The notes under the pieces: generated by a model
Told to the model about the DNA's origin: nothing
Databases searched by the model: none
The model's input: the letters and a program-made list of their open reading frames with translations, nothing else
Translations under genes and position numbers: made by a program
Shown here: positions 1 to 7,010 of the stretch, one piece after another
How positions within the stretch are numbered: position 1 is the stretch's first letter
Layout: every line of letters begins with the position of its first letter
Assembly (NCBI GenBank): GCA_945870015.1
Contig: CAMBQS010000083.1
Coordinates: 1 to 10,781, forward strand
Direction: 5' to 3'
Source of the DNA: Desulfocicer vacuolatum DSM 3385
Lineage (GTDB): Bacteria > Desulfobacterota > Desulfobacteria > Desulfobacterales > SURF-7
Length of the DNA stretch: 10,781 nucleotides

Positions 1-611
1 CCATAATCCTCTCCGATAATTTTTTGAAAAGTGATCTGCCGCAGCTCATCCTGAAGATATCGTTTGTCATCGACAAGCTGGTTTTTCAATTCTCTCACTC
101 TTCTATACCGAAGGCTGTTGGTCAGGGCGATCCCCATGGGTTCGTTCAGGTACCGCAACAGATCTGCATGTTCTGTGGTGTATTTTATTTTCTTTTTCGA
201 AAATATCCCAAGGGCGCCAATGGGTTTCTCCGCCAGTACCATTTCAATAAAAATACCCGCTTTCACTTCCCATCCGAAACTCTCTGCTATCCGGCGGCCC
301 ACCATATTCTGCCTGGCCTCTTCGATAATCGTAATTCTGGGTTTCGCATGGCCGATCCGGATCCCTTTCCGGTATGGCGTAGGCACCGGAAACGTAACAG
401 AGAGGGTATCACTTCCTGAAGAATAAGCGTTTGCAATGGATTCAAACGTTTCTTCTCCGGGATGATAGATAATAAAACTCATATAATCCGCCGGAATTAC
501 CTTTCGGATAAACAGGAAGAACTCTCTGAGCGCCTTATCAATTTCAAGGTTTCCGCAGATCCGGAGCGTCGCTTCCCGAAAAATCACATCTTTCTTGATT
601 TTCATGATCAT
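1..611 (-). CDS. GAF-domain regulator, probably a sigma-54-dependent activator (partial, 3' end outside window)
   Basis: An open minus-strand frame of about 201-203 codons runs off the left edge. It starts at ATG 611-609 or at the in-frame ATG 605-603 two codons later. An in-frame stop lies upstream, and neither start has a strong Shine-Dalgarno. The reading (from the 605 start) begins MKIKKDVIFREATLRICG and looks like a GAF sensory domain over about residues 1-170. It is followed by a charged helical linker (VRELKNQLVDDKRYLQDELRQ) and then IIGEDYG at the edge. In FhlA/NorR-like enhancer-binding proteins this linker and the IxGE motif lead directly into the sigma-54 AAA+ domain, so that architecture is inferred for the missing part. 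The AAA+ and DNA-binding domains are not visible, so a GAF histidine kinase or other output cannot be excluded. It is divergent from the iron-sulfur protein gene at 898, which has a -24/-12 promoter match, and this supports the activator reading. Confidence 0.72.
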   Translation of the reverse strand, partial: MIMKIKKDVIFREATLRICGNLEIDKALREFFLFIRKVIPADYMSFIIYHPGEETFESIANAYSSGSDTLSVTFPVPTPYRKGIRIGHAKPRITIIEEARQNMVGRRIAESFGWEVKAGIFIEMVLAEKPIGALGIFSKKKIKYTTEHADLLRYLNEPMGIALTNSLRYRRVRELKNQLVDDKRYLQDELRQITFQKIIGEDY

Positions 612-664
612 CTCAACAGGGTTGAATGGTTTAAAACCGGATTACTCTTCTTTATATAGGATGT

Positions 665-684
665 AACTGAATTATAATCCAGTT
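665..684. promoter_or_regulatory. Near-perfect 20-bp palindrome, candidate activator/operator site 1
   Basis: AACTGAATTATAATCCAGTT matches its own reverse complement at 18 of 20 positions. It lies 54 bp upstream of the divergent regulator's first ATG and about 145-160 bp upstream of the predicted sigma-54 start near 827. That is a normal distance for an enhancer-binding-protein site. On the minus strand it contains a TATAAT (671-676), so binding here could also autorepress the regulator. The -35 for that TATAAT is poor. The function is inferred from symmetry, position and recurrence of the half-site. Confidence 0.45.
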
Positions 685-688
685 CTTT

Positions 689-704
689 CTGAATTATTTG
701 TCAG
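689..704. promoter_or_regulatory. Second CTGAATTAT element, candidate activator site 2
   Basis: CTGAATTATTTGTCAG repeats the CTGAATTAT of site 1 exactly and ends in CAG, matching the site 1 core (667-682) at 12 of 16 positions. The two copies are 22 bp apart, about two helical turns, as expected for dimers bound on the same DNA face. A further half-site, CTGGATTAT, lies at 742-750, 53 bp (about five turns) downstream. Confidence 0.4.
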
Positions 705-800
705 ATTGATTTGATTCATCACATAAAACAGGATTGCCCATCTGGATTATTTTCATTTAACTTTTTGTAACAACATGGTATTTCTTTGTACAATCGCTTA

Positions 801-816
801 TGGCATCATTCATGCT
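801..816 (+). promoter_or_regulatory. Sigma-54 (-24/-12) promoter candidate
   Basis: TGGCATCATTCATGCT fits the sigma-54 consensus TGGCAC-N5-TTGCW well. The GG at 802-803 and the GC at 814-815 are separated by exactly 10 nt, and TGGCA and TGCT are intact. Transcription would start near 827, about 70 nt before the ATG at 898. The neighbouring divergent gene looks like a sigma-54 activator and matching repeats lie upstream, which raises confidence beyond the motif alone. Confidence 0.6.
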
Positions 817-880
817 TTTTCATTCGGAAGATATCTGTTCATGAATATAGAAAATAATATAATCCACTAACCCACGATGA

Positions 881-888
881 AAGGGGGA
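881..888 (+). promoter_or_regulatory. Strong ribosome binding site fixing the start at 898
   Basis: AAGGGGGA lies 9 nt before the ATG at 898. An in-frame ATG at 877 would place this purine run inside the coding sequence and has no Shine-Dalgarno of its own, so 898 is preferred. Confidence 0.75.
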
Positions 889-897
889 TATTCAATC

Positions 898-1986
898 ATG
901 GAAACAATCTATCAGAAACTGCGCAAACAACTGGATCAATATTCTGTCGGATTTCCGGAAGCAAAATCCGGTGTGGATGTAAAGATATTAAAAAAACTTT
1001 ACACCGAACAGGAAGCGGAGCTTTTCCTGGATCTGAGCATGCAACTGGAAACCCCGGCATCTGTATCCGGGCGGACAAATCGTGATGCTGCCGCTGTAAC
1101 AGCGTTATTAGAGGCCATGGCCCAAAAAGGACTTGTGTTCAGAAAAAGAAAAAAGGCGGCAAACTATTATGCCGCGATCCCTTTTGTGATCGGCTCCTTT
1201 GAATTCCAACTCAACCGGATGGACAAAGAGTTCGCCCAGATGGTTGAAGAATACTTCAATGAAGCATACCTGCACAATCTTGGTGAATTTCTGCCTCCGT
1301 TGCGAACCATTCCGGTGAACCAGTCTCTTGACGCTTCACAAAAGGTAGCCCCTTATTCAGATGCGCGTCAAATCATCAAATCCAAAGATCAAATAGCGAT
1401 TGCCAATTGTATTTGCCGAACCCAGAAAAATCTTTTGAAAGAAGGTTGCGGCAAACCGCTTGAGGTCTGTTTTGTCTTTGGTTCCCATGCCGAATACTAC
1501 CTTGAAAACAAAATGGCCCGGCTGATTGACCAGGAGGAAGCGCTTGCGATACTGGATCAGTGTGAAAAAGCCGGTCTCGTACACCAGCCGGCAAACATGA
1601 TCAATCCAGGTGGCATGTGTAATTGCTGCGGGGACTGTTGCGGCGTTCTCCGAGCCCTGAACAAACTTCCCAAACCCGCAGAACAGGTAACCAATATTTA
1701 TTGGGCATCCGTTGATCCGGACCTCTGTTCTGGATGTGAACTCTGCATCGAACGCTGCCAGATGCAGGCGATCCATATGAACAAGGATCAAATCTCAACC
1801 ATCAACAGCGACCGGTGTATTGGATGCGGACTTTGCGTGACCTCCTGTCCAACAGAAGCCCTTTCCATGATTGTCAAACCCGAAGGAAAACAGTATCTGC
1901 CTCCGGAGAGCGGAATGGATCTCATGCTGAAAACGGCTGAAAAAAGAGGTACCTCTCTCATTCCCTTATCCATGTCTGAAAAATAA
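898..1986 (+). CDS. Cysteine-rich 4Fe-4S dicluster ferredoxin-domain protein, function unknown
   Basis: This 362-residue protein shows no signal peptide or membrane segment and is probably cytoplasmic. Residues about 30-95 read like a small winged-helix/helix-turn-helix region (the EAELFLDLSMQLETPASVSG stretch followed by LLEAMAQKGLVFRKRK). The middle holds scattered cysteines (171, 173, 184, 191) and a dense CNCCGDCC block at 241-248. The C-terminal part has two classical ferredoxin motifs, C277-x2-C280-x2-C283-x3-C287 and C307-x2-C310-x2-C313-x3-C317, enough for two [4Fe-4S] clusters. The additional cysteines could bind a further cluster or metal. An electron-transfer or redox-sensing role is likely, but the partner is not known. 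The gene is monocistronic by layout, preceded by a probable sigma-54 promoter and followed by a hairpin. The ferredoxin assignment is secure; the winged-helix reading is tentative. Confidence 0.85.
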   Translation: METIYQKLRKQLDQYSVGFPEAKSGVDVKILKKLYTEQEAELFLDLSMQLETPASVSGRTNRDAAAVTALLEAMAQKGLVFRKRKKAANYYAAIPFVIGSFEFQLNRMDKEFAQMVEEYFNEAYLHNLGEFLPPLRTIPVNQSLDASQKVAPYSDARQIIKSKDQIAIANCICRTQKNLLKEGCGKPLEVCFVFGSHAEYYLENKMARLIDQEEALAILDQCEKAGLVHQPANMINPGGMCNCCGDCCGVLRALNKLPKPAEQVTNIYWASVDPDLCSGCELCIERCQMQAIHMNKDQISTINSDRCIGCGLCVTSCPTEALSMIVKPEGKQYLPPESGMDLMLKTAEKRGTSLIPLSMSEK

Positions 1987-2017
1987 CCCCCTTCTGATCA
2001 CATCGTGCAAGACCGAT

Positions 2018-2051
2018 TGTGTGCTCCTGACCCTCAAAGCTGGGGCACACA
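2018..2051. terminator. Hairpin downstream of the iron-sulfur gene, possible terminator
   Basis: GTGTGCTCC (2019-2027) pairs with GGGGCACAC (2042-2050) with one G-U wobble, and an outer T-A pair makes a 10-bp stem around a 14-nt loop. It sits 31 nt after the stop codon and before the promoter-like TTGACT of the next gene. No U tract follows, so it may be a weak or factor-assisted terminator or an mRNA 3'-end stabiliser. Confidence 0.4.
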
Positions 2052-2071
2052 CCAAAAACCTTTACCTTTCG

Positions 2072-2100
2072 TTGACTTTCATCAAACCGATTGTTATTGT
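2072..2100 (+). promoter_or_regulatory. Sigma-70-type promoter candidate for the RNB gene cluster
   Basis: TTGACT (2072-2077, 5 of 6 consensus) is separated by 17 bp from TATTGT (2095-2100, 4 of 6). The start point would fall near 2106-2108, immediately before ATG 2109. The spacing is ideal, but this is a motif match only. Confidence 0.4.
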
Positions 2101-2108
2101 TTCAGGCC

Positions 2109-4097
2109 ATGGAACCAGGAAACATTGTTGAGTATATCGACAGCCAGAAAATCATTTGTGCCGTGATACTGGAAATCAAAAAACAGCGGCTACGGCTGTT
2201 GACGGAAAACAACCGTGAGGTACTCCTTTCAGCCACTCGGCTGAGCTTCAAATGCACTGACCGGCTGAATCTGACGGCAAACCGGGCCAAACTCGCTGAA
2301 CTGTTAAAAGAAACCGCCTTAAAACGAAAAACCCTGATGCAGGAAATCAACATCCGTGAGTTATGGGAGGTTCTCAATACAGAAGAAGAATGGATTGACC
2401 TGGAAACCATGACCTCGTTTTGCTTTCAGTCGCCTGTCACTCCGGATCATACCTCGGCTGTTATCCGGGCTTTTTTCCAGAACAGAACCTATTTTAAATT
2501 CAATCACGACCAATTTCTTCCCTTTTCCGAAACACAGGTTGAAAAAGCAATTGCCCAGGAGAGTGAGACAGAAAGAGTGAATCAGCTCATCAAAAAAGGA
2601 GGGAGCTGGCTGAAAAGCCTGCTCAAGGATTCTTCGCCGCCGCCCATGACAGATCAGACCAGAGAGTATGCTGAAATCCTGAAATCCTGTTTTGTTTTTG
2701 GAAAAGAAAGTCAATATCACTCCATGGGGAATGGTATTCTCTCACAGGCGGATCTTGATACCGGAACCCGGCTTTTTCCGATTCTTGTTCAGGCTGGGAT
2801 ACTGGATCAAAATGAAAATATTGAACTCTTAAAAAGTGAAATCCCCACTCATTTTCCCGAAAACGTGGAAGAAGCCGCCCGGCAGATCAAAAATGGAAGC
2901 TCCAATCCTCTGGATGAAAAAAGAAAAGATCTGACCGATCTGACCATCTTTACGATTGACGGCCAATCCACACTTGATTTTGATGATGCACTCAGCATTG
3001 AGCGGAACGGCGACCTCTACCGGGTGGGGGTTCATATCATTGATGTTGGATATTATGTTAAAAAACGGGATTTTATAGATACAGATGCCCTAAGCAGAGG
3101 CACATCTATCTATATGCCGGACCTGAAAATCCCCATGCTTCCCCCGCTCCTGTCCGAAGAGATTTGCAGCTTGAAAGCCGGAAGCAACCGGCCGGCTATC
3201 TCCATATTGATCCAGATGACAAGATTCGCCGAGGTTCTGGATTTTCAGATTTTCCCAAGTATTATCAATGTCAGCAGACAGCTTTCATACTCAGAGGCAA
3301 ACCGGATTGCGGAAACCGATGAAGGAATTAAAATCCTGTATCAGCTTGCCGGATATTTCCGGGAAAAAAGGTTAAAGGCCGGTGCCATACAGATCAACCT
3401 TCCTGAAATCAATCTTTTTATCAATGATAACCATGAAATCGATCTTATCCGGACCGATCGGGAAACACCCAGCAGAATGCTTGTCGCTGAAATGATGATT
3501 CTTGCAAACCATCTGATGGCACAATATCTGGCGGATCATCATCTTCCAGCTATTTTCCGGTCCCAGCCCCCACCCAAGAACCGATTCCTGAAAAATGACG
3601 AAGAAGCCACACTTTTTGATAACTGCCTTCAGCGAAAATTTTTAAGCCGTCTGGTCATTAACACGGTTCCGGAACACCATTCCGGTCTGGGTCTTTCTGC
3701 ATATGTTACAGCCACATCTCCGATCCGCAAGTATTTTGATCTGGCCACACAACGCCAGATCCGTGCTGCGCTTGGCCTGGAAGATCCATATTCAGATAAA
3801 GAGATACAGCAGATTATCCAGGAAGTTGAAAACCCCATGCGCAATGCAGGGCATGTTCAGTTCATGCGTCACCGGTTCTGGCTGCTGAAAATCCTGGAGA
3901 AAAAAATCGGAGAAAGAGAGGATGCCCTTGTTCTGGATAAACGCAGGAATGAGTATATCATTATTTTGACAGCCTATATGCTGGAATGCAAAATAGCCCA
4001 ATCCAGCGGGCTTGCATTGAAACCCGGAGATCTGATCCAGGTCGTCATTCAGCACGCAGATGCCCACAATGACAATCTTGCTGTCTTTATGGGATGA
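2109..4097 (+). CDS. RNB-domain exoribonuclease, RNase II/R family
   Basis: This 662-residue protein is predicted to be a cytoplasmic, Mg-dependent, processive 3'-to-5' exoribonuclease. The N-terminal ~50 residues (GNIVEYIDSQKIICAVILE, then a lysine/arginine-rich strand) look like a small beta-barrel RNA-binding module. The catalytic RNB domain follows at roughly 270-560. Its signature D284-x5-D290-x-D292-D293 keeps all four metal-binding aspartates of the family. The end-of-domain motif TSPIRKYFDL is at 536-545. About 100 residues remain after it, enough for a reduced S1-like domain that I cannot confirm. ATG 2109 is chosen because the reading MEPGNIVEYI is natural; an upstream in-frame TTG (2091) also lacks a Shine-Dalgarno. 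The gene is first in the rightward cluster and is followed 46 nt later by the methyltransferase. Whether it is RNase II, RNase R or a separate branch is not settled, so no symbol is given. Confidence 0.88.
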   Translation: MEPGNIVEYIDSQKIICAVILEIKKQRLRLLTENNREVLLSATRLSFKCTDRLNLTANRAKLAELLKETALKRKTLMQEINIRELWEVLNTEEEWIDLETMTSFCFQSPVTPDHTSAVIRAFFQNRTYFKFNHDQFLPFSETQVEKAIAQESETERVNQLIKKGGSWLKSLLKDSSPPPMTDQTREYAEILKSCFVFGKESQYHSMGNGILSQADLDTGTRLFPILVQAGILDQNENIELLKSEIPTHFPENVEEAARQIKNGSSNPLDEKRKDLTDLTIFTIDGQSTLDFDDALSIERNGDLYRVGVHIIDVGYYVKKRDFIDTDALSRGTSIYMPDLKIPMLPPLLSEEICSLKAGSNRPAISILIQMTRFAEVLDFQIFPSIINVSRQLSYSEANRIAETDEGIKILYQLAGYFREKRLKAGAIQINLPEINLFINDNHEIDLIRTDRETPSRMLVAEMMILANHLMAQYLADHHLPAIFRSQPPPKNRFLKNDEEATLFDNCLQRKFLSRLVINTVPEHHSGLGLSAYVTATSPIRKYFDLATQRQIRAALGLEDPYSDKEIQQIIQEVENPMRNAGHVQFMRHRFWLLKILEKKIGEREDALVLDKRRNEYIIILTAYMLECKIAQSSGLALKPGDLIQVVIQHADAHNDNLAVFMG

Positions 4098-4143
4098 CTG
4101 TTTCTTCTTGATAAAAGTACCAATTTTTTCTAAATGAACAATT

Positions 4144-5070
4144 ATGGGATATATATTTAATTTTCATGATGCAGCCTCATATGATGGCTGGTTCAATGAC
4201 CGGAAAAATAAACTGACCTCCAGTCTTGAGATCCAGTTAATGATGGATATGTTACGGCCCTTGAAAAGGGAAAGTGTTCTGGACATCGGTTGCGGAACCG
4301 GGGCAAGCCTTCTCCCCCTGATTGAGATGGATCTGGATACTACCGGCATTGATCCATCCCAATATATGCTTGATATTGCATATAAAAAAGTAAAAAACCG
4401 TGTAAACCTGTACAGAGGTTTTGCCGAGGATCTTCCCTTTGAAGACAACTCCTTCAATTATGCCTGTCTTTTTACAAGCCTGGAATTTGTCGATAATCCG
4501 AGAAAAGCGATTGAAGAAGCCAGTCGCGTTGCAAAGGATCGAATTTTTATCGGGGTGTTGAATCGATACGCCATTAAAGGAATTGAAAGACGCCTCAAAG
4601 GCATATTTACGGAAACCATTTATAATAAAGCCCGATTTTACAGCATCTGGGAGATCAAACAACTGGTGCGATCCACCCTCGGAGATGTTCCGGTTTCGTG
4701 GCGGACAGTCTGTCAGCTTCCTTCCGGAAACGGGAGGTTTACCGGCAGACTGGAAAAATCAAAACTGATCCAGCGGTTTCCCTTTGGTGCCTTTGTCGGC
4801 GTTGTTGTTGCACTCGTTCCCAGATTCCGGACACGGCCCTTGACCCTGAAATACCGGTCACAATCCAGTGTCAATCCATTAACCGAATATGTCGGCAGCA
4901 TGCGGTTTGGGAATTCTCTTCCCGATAGCCTGCCGGGAACGTTCTGTCAGAACTTTCCACAAGCGGCGGATCTGGACTTCATGAGCATGATCCATCTTCT
5001 TTCCGGAAACAGAACATTATCGGAAATCCGGCATATCCGTGAAGCAAAAAATGACAGACCGCCTGCCTGA
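4144..5070 (+). CDS. Class I SAM-dependent methyltransferase with C-terminal extension
   Basis: A 308-residue protein with a Rossmann-type methyltransferase domain in the first ~140 residues. Motif I is VLDIGCGTG (45-53), the acidic ribose-binding end of strand 2 is GID (68-70), and AEDLPFEDNSF (94-104) is the usual motif II region. The rest (~140-308) is basic and unusual, containing a hydrophobic patch at 213-227 (FPFGAFVGVVVALVP) that could touch a membrane or bind a lipid-like substrate. It lacks the LRN and LKPGG-type signatures I would expect of a standard UbiE/MenG, so the substrate is unassigned. The start is the first good in-frame ATG, and its Shine-Dalgarno is poor. The gene ends 19 nt before the radical SAM gene and leads into the quinone genes, so a role in quinone or lipid methylation is possible but inferred. 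Confidence 0.85.
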   Translation: MGYIFNFHDAASYDGWFNDRKNKLTSSLEIQLMMDMLRPLKRESVLDIGCGTGASLLPLIEMDLDTTGIDPSQYMLDIAYKKVKNRVNLYRGFAEDLPFEDNSFNYACLFTSLEFVDNPRKAIEEASRVAKDRIFIGVLNRYAIKGIERRLKGIFTETIYNKARFYSIWEIKQLVRSTLGDVPVSWRTVCQLPSGNGRFTGRLEKSKLIQRFPFGAFVGVVVALVPRFRTRPLTLKYRSQSSVNPLTEYVGSMRFGNSLPDSLPGTFCQNFPQAADLDFMSMIHLLSGNRTLSEIRHIREAKNDRPPA

Positions 5071-5089
5071 CCGGGAATGAGGCTGAACC

Positions 5090-6103
5090 ATGGAAGCATT
5101 TCTTTATGAAAAACTGGAAGATCAAAAGGTACGATGCAATCTTTGCTGCCACAGGTGTTTGATCATGGATGGCAAGAGAGGTATCTGCCATGTCCGGGAA
5201 AATCGATCCGGCAGGCTGGATACCCTTGTGTTTGGGAAAATAGTTGCACGGAGTGTTGACCCCATTGAAAAAAAACCGATCTTTCATCTTGCACCCGGCT
5301 CTCTATCATATTCCATTGCAGCCTGCGGGTGCAATTTCAAATGCCGGTTCTGTCAGAATGCGGATATTGCCCAGATGCCCTCGGATCAAAAGGGAATGAT
5401 TGTCGGTCAAGCTTGCCTTCCGGAAGATATTATTGATGACGCGATCATAAATGGATGCAAATCCATCGCCTATACCTATACAGAACCAACCGTTTTCTTT
5501 GAATTCGCATATGAAACCGCAAAACTGGCCAAAAAAAAAGGAATCAAAAATATCTTTGTCACAAACGGATACATGACTCCGGAAGCGCTTGAAATGATTT
5601 CCCCATATCTGGATGCCGCAAATGTTGATCTGAAAGCTTTTTCAAACGACTTTTATCAGAACTACTGTCAAGCCAAACTGGAACCGGTAAAAGCAACCTT
5701 GAAACAGATGAAAGCTTTGGGCATTCTGGTTGAAGTCACGACGCTTCTCATTCCCGGCCTGAATGATGATCCCGATGAACTCAAGCAACTGGCTGCCTTC
5801 ATCGCTGAGGATCTTGGCGTCGAAACTCCCTGGCATATCAGCCGTTTTCACCCCACATACAAAATGACGGACCGTTCCATCACCCCTGTGAATGCCATCC
5901 TGCAGGCTCGAAAAACAGGCTTGGAGGCCGGACTGCGATATGTTTACTCCGGAAATATTCATGGAGAATCCGGTGAGGACACGGTATGTTATCATTGCGG
6001 TAACATCCTGATCAAAAGACATGGCTATCATATTCTGGACAACAGGATTACGGACGGATATTGCCCGTTCTGCCGTACACCCATAGATGGGATTGACCTG
6101 TAA
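5090..6103 (+). CDS. amrS: AmmeMemoRadiSam system radical SAM enzyme
   Basis: A 337-residue radical SAM protein of the PflA-like AmmeMemoRadiSam family. The radical SAM cluster motif is C81-x3-C85-x2-C88 (in ACGCNFKCRFCQN). The N-terminus carries a second cysteine set (C16, C19, C20, C23, C33), and the C-terminus has two CxxC pairs (300/303 and 325/328) that look like a zinc or auxiliary cluster site. YTYTEPTVFFE (128-138) and the FVTNGYM strand (156-162) are typical of this family. It should reductively cleave SAM to a 5'-deoxyadenosyl radical, but the substrate is not established to my knowledge. The family is named for co-occurrence with AMMECR1 and Memo proteins, and neither is encoded in this window. 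TGAGG (5078-5082) lies 7 nt before the ATG. The prenyltransferase gene begins 2 nt after its stop if the TTG start there is right, so the two are almost certainly co-transcribed. Confidence 0.88.
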   Translation: MEAFLYEKLEDQKVRCNLCCHRCLIMDGKRGICHVRENRSGRLDTLVFGKIVARSVDPIEKKPIFHLAPGSLSYSIAACGCNFKCRFCQNADIAQMPSDQKGMIVGQACLPEDIIDDAIINGCKSIAYTYTEPTVFFEFAYETAKLAKKKGIKNIFVTNGYMTPEALEMISPYLDAANVDLKAFSNDFYQNYCQAKLEPVKATLKQMKALGILVEVTTLLIPGLNDDPDELKQLAAFIAEDLGVETPWHISRFHPTYKMTDRSITPVNAILQARKTGLEAGLRYVYSGNIHGESGEDTVCYHCGNILIKRHGYHILDNRITDGYCPFCRTPIDGIDL

Positions 6104-6105
6104 AA

Positions 6106-7005
6106 TTGAATCAAAACATAATCCACAGCACGACCCGATACAGCCAAATCAAAAACCGGATGCTGGTTTTCGGCAGAATGATAAAATTCAGCCACACCCT
6201 GTTTGCTCTTCCTTTCGCACTTTCTGCCATTCTTCTGGCACATCAGACAAAATCGGTTACACTTTCCGGTGTTTTCTGGATCATCATTGCCATGATCGGA
6301 GCACGCTCAGCAGCCATGGGATTCAACCGGATTGCGGATGCAAAACTGGATGCAGAGAATCCCCGGACATCGGATCGGGAAATCCCAAGAGGAGAAATCA
6401 CAACAACCGCGGCCATTGTTTTTGTTTGCCTGTTTTCCCTTCTTTTTGTCCTTGCATCCGCCATGCTCGGAAAAATCTGTTTTTATCTCTCTTTTCCGGT
6501 TTTATTCATCCTGTTTTTCTATTCCTATGCAAAACGGTTCACCTGGCTCTGCCATCTTTACCTTGGCTTTGCGATATCACTCGCGCCAATGGGGGCATGG
6601 ATTGCAATCACCGGGAACATTGAATTCCGGATCGTGCTTCTCTCCCTTGGACTCATGACATACATTGCCGGCTTTGACATCCTGTATGCATGCCAGGATA
6701 TTCATTTTGACCGGAAAGCCGGTCTCTTTTCCATGCCTGCACACCTGGGAATCCGGAAATCCCTTTGGATTGCCAAAATCTTACATCTGGTTTCCTTCTT
6801 GCTTTTTCTGCTTCTCTATCCTCTTTTTGATCTGGGAACTGTATACATTCTGACTATTTTGATCATCGCGGCCCTTTTTATCGCTGAACATAAACTGATC
6901 CATCCGGACGACCTGAGCAGGATCAATATTGCATTTTTTCATATGAACAGCATCATTTCCGTAACCCTTTTTGCCGGTATTTTTACCGATATTGTGATCA
7001 GGTGA
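6106..7005 (+). CDS. mqnP: UbiA-family prenyltransferase, likely menaquinone (futalosine route) type
   Basis: A 299-residue integral membrane protein with about eight or nine hydrophobic segments. It carries both aspartate-rich motifs of the family: N74-R75-x2-D78-x3-D82, followed by NPRTSDREIPRG, and D191-x6-D198-x3-D202, followed by GLFSMP. These bind Mg-prenyl diphosphate and place the polyprenyl chain on an aromatic acid. The NPRT...REIPxG and CQDxxFDRKAGLFS spellings match the UbiA-like branch that, in bacteria with the futalosine pathway, prenylates 1,4-dihydroxy-6-naphthoate (MqnP). Direct coupling to ubiX and ubiD supports this. A 4-hydroxybenzoate prenyltransferase (UbiA proper) is the alternative and less likely in an anaerobe. 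The start is uncertain: TTG 6106 gives the length stated, and ATG 6160 would shorten it by 18 residues. Neither has a clear Shine-Dalgarno. Confidence 0.85.
   Translation: MNQNIIHSTTRYSQIKNRMLVFGRMIKFSHTLFALPFALSAILLAHQTKSVTLSGVFWIIIAMIGARSAAMGFNRIADAKLDAENPRTSDREIPRGEITTTAAIVFVCLFSLLFVLASAMLGKICFYLSFPVLFILFFYSYAKRFTWLCHLYLGFAISLAPMGAWIAITGNIEFRIVLLSLGLMTYIAGFDILYACQDIHFDRKAGLFSMPAHLGIRKSLWIAKILHLVSFLLFLLLYPLFDLGTVYILTILIIAALFIAEHKLIHPDDLSRINIAFFHMNSIISVTLFAGIFTDIVIR
7000..7005 (+). promoter_or_regulatory. Ribosome binding site deciding the ubiX start
   Basis: AGGTGA lies 5 nt before GTG 7011 and overlaps the stop codon of the prenyltransferase (7003-7005). An in-frame GTG at 7002 lies within this motif and has no Shine-Dalgarno of its own. 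This favours 7011 and suggests translational coupling. Confidence 0.6.
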
Positions 7006-7010
7006 ACCTT

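Noticed and set aside
24..659. Several plus-strand open frames across the first 660 bases
   Set aside because: They are the antisense of the GAF regulator, show no family motifs, and lack ribosome sites, while the minus-strand reading is clearly a GAF domain and linker.
765..794. Sigma-70-like TTGTAA-18 bp-TACAAT upstream of the iron-sulfur gene
   Set aside because: Plausible as a motif, but the -35 is weak in an AT-rich gap and the -24/-12 element nearer the gene fits the divergent activator better. It could still be a second promoter.
4108..4136. TTGATA-17 bp-TAAATG between the RNB gene and the methyltransferase
   Set aside because: The -10 matches only three of six bases and the 46-nt gap is better explained by read-through within an operon.
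6087..6658. Plus-strand frames of 178 and 108 codons overlapping the prenyltransferase
   Set aside because: They are out-of-frame shadows of the UbiA-like gene, whose aspartate motifs and membrane segments are intact.
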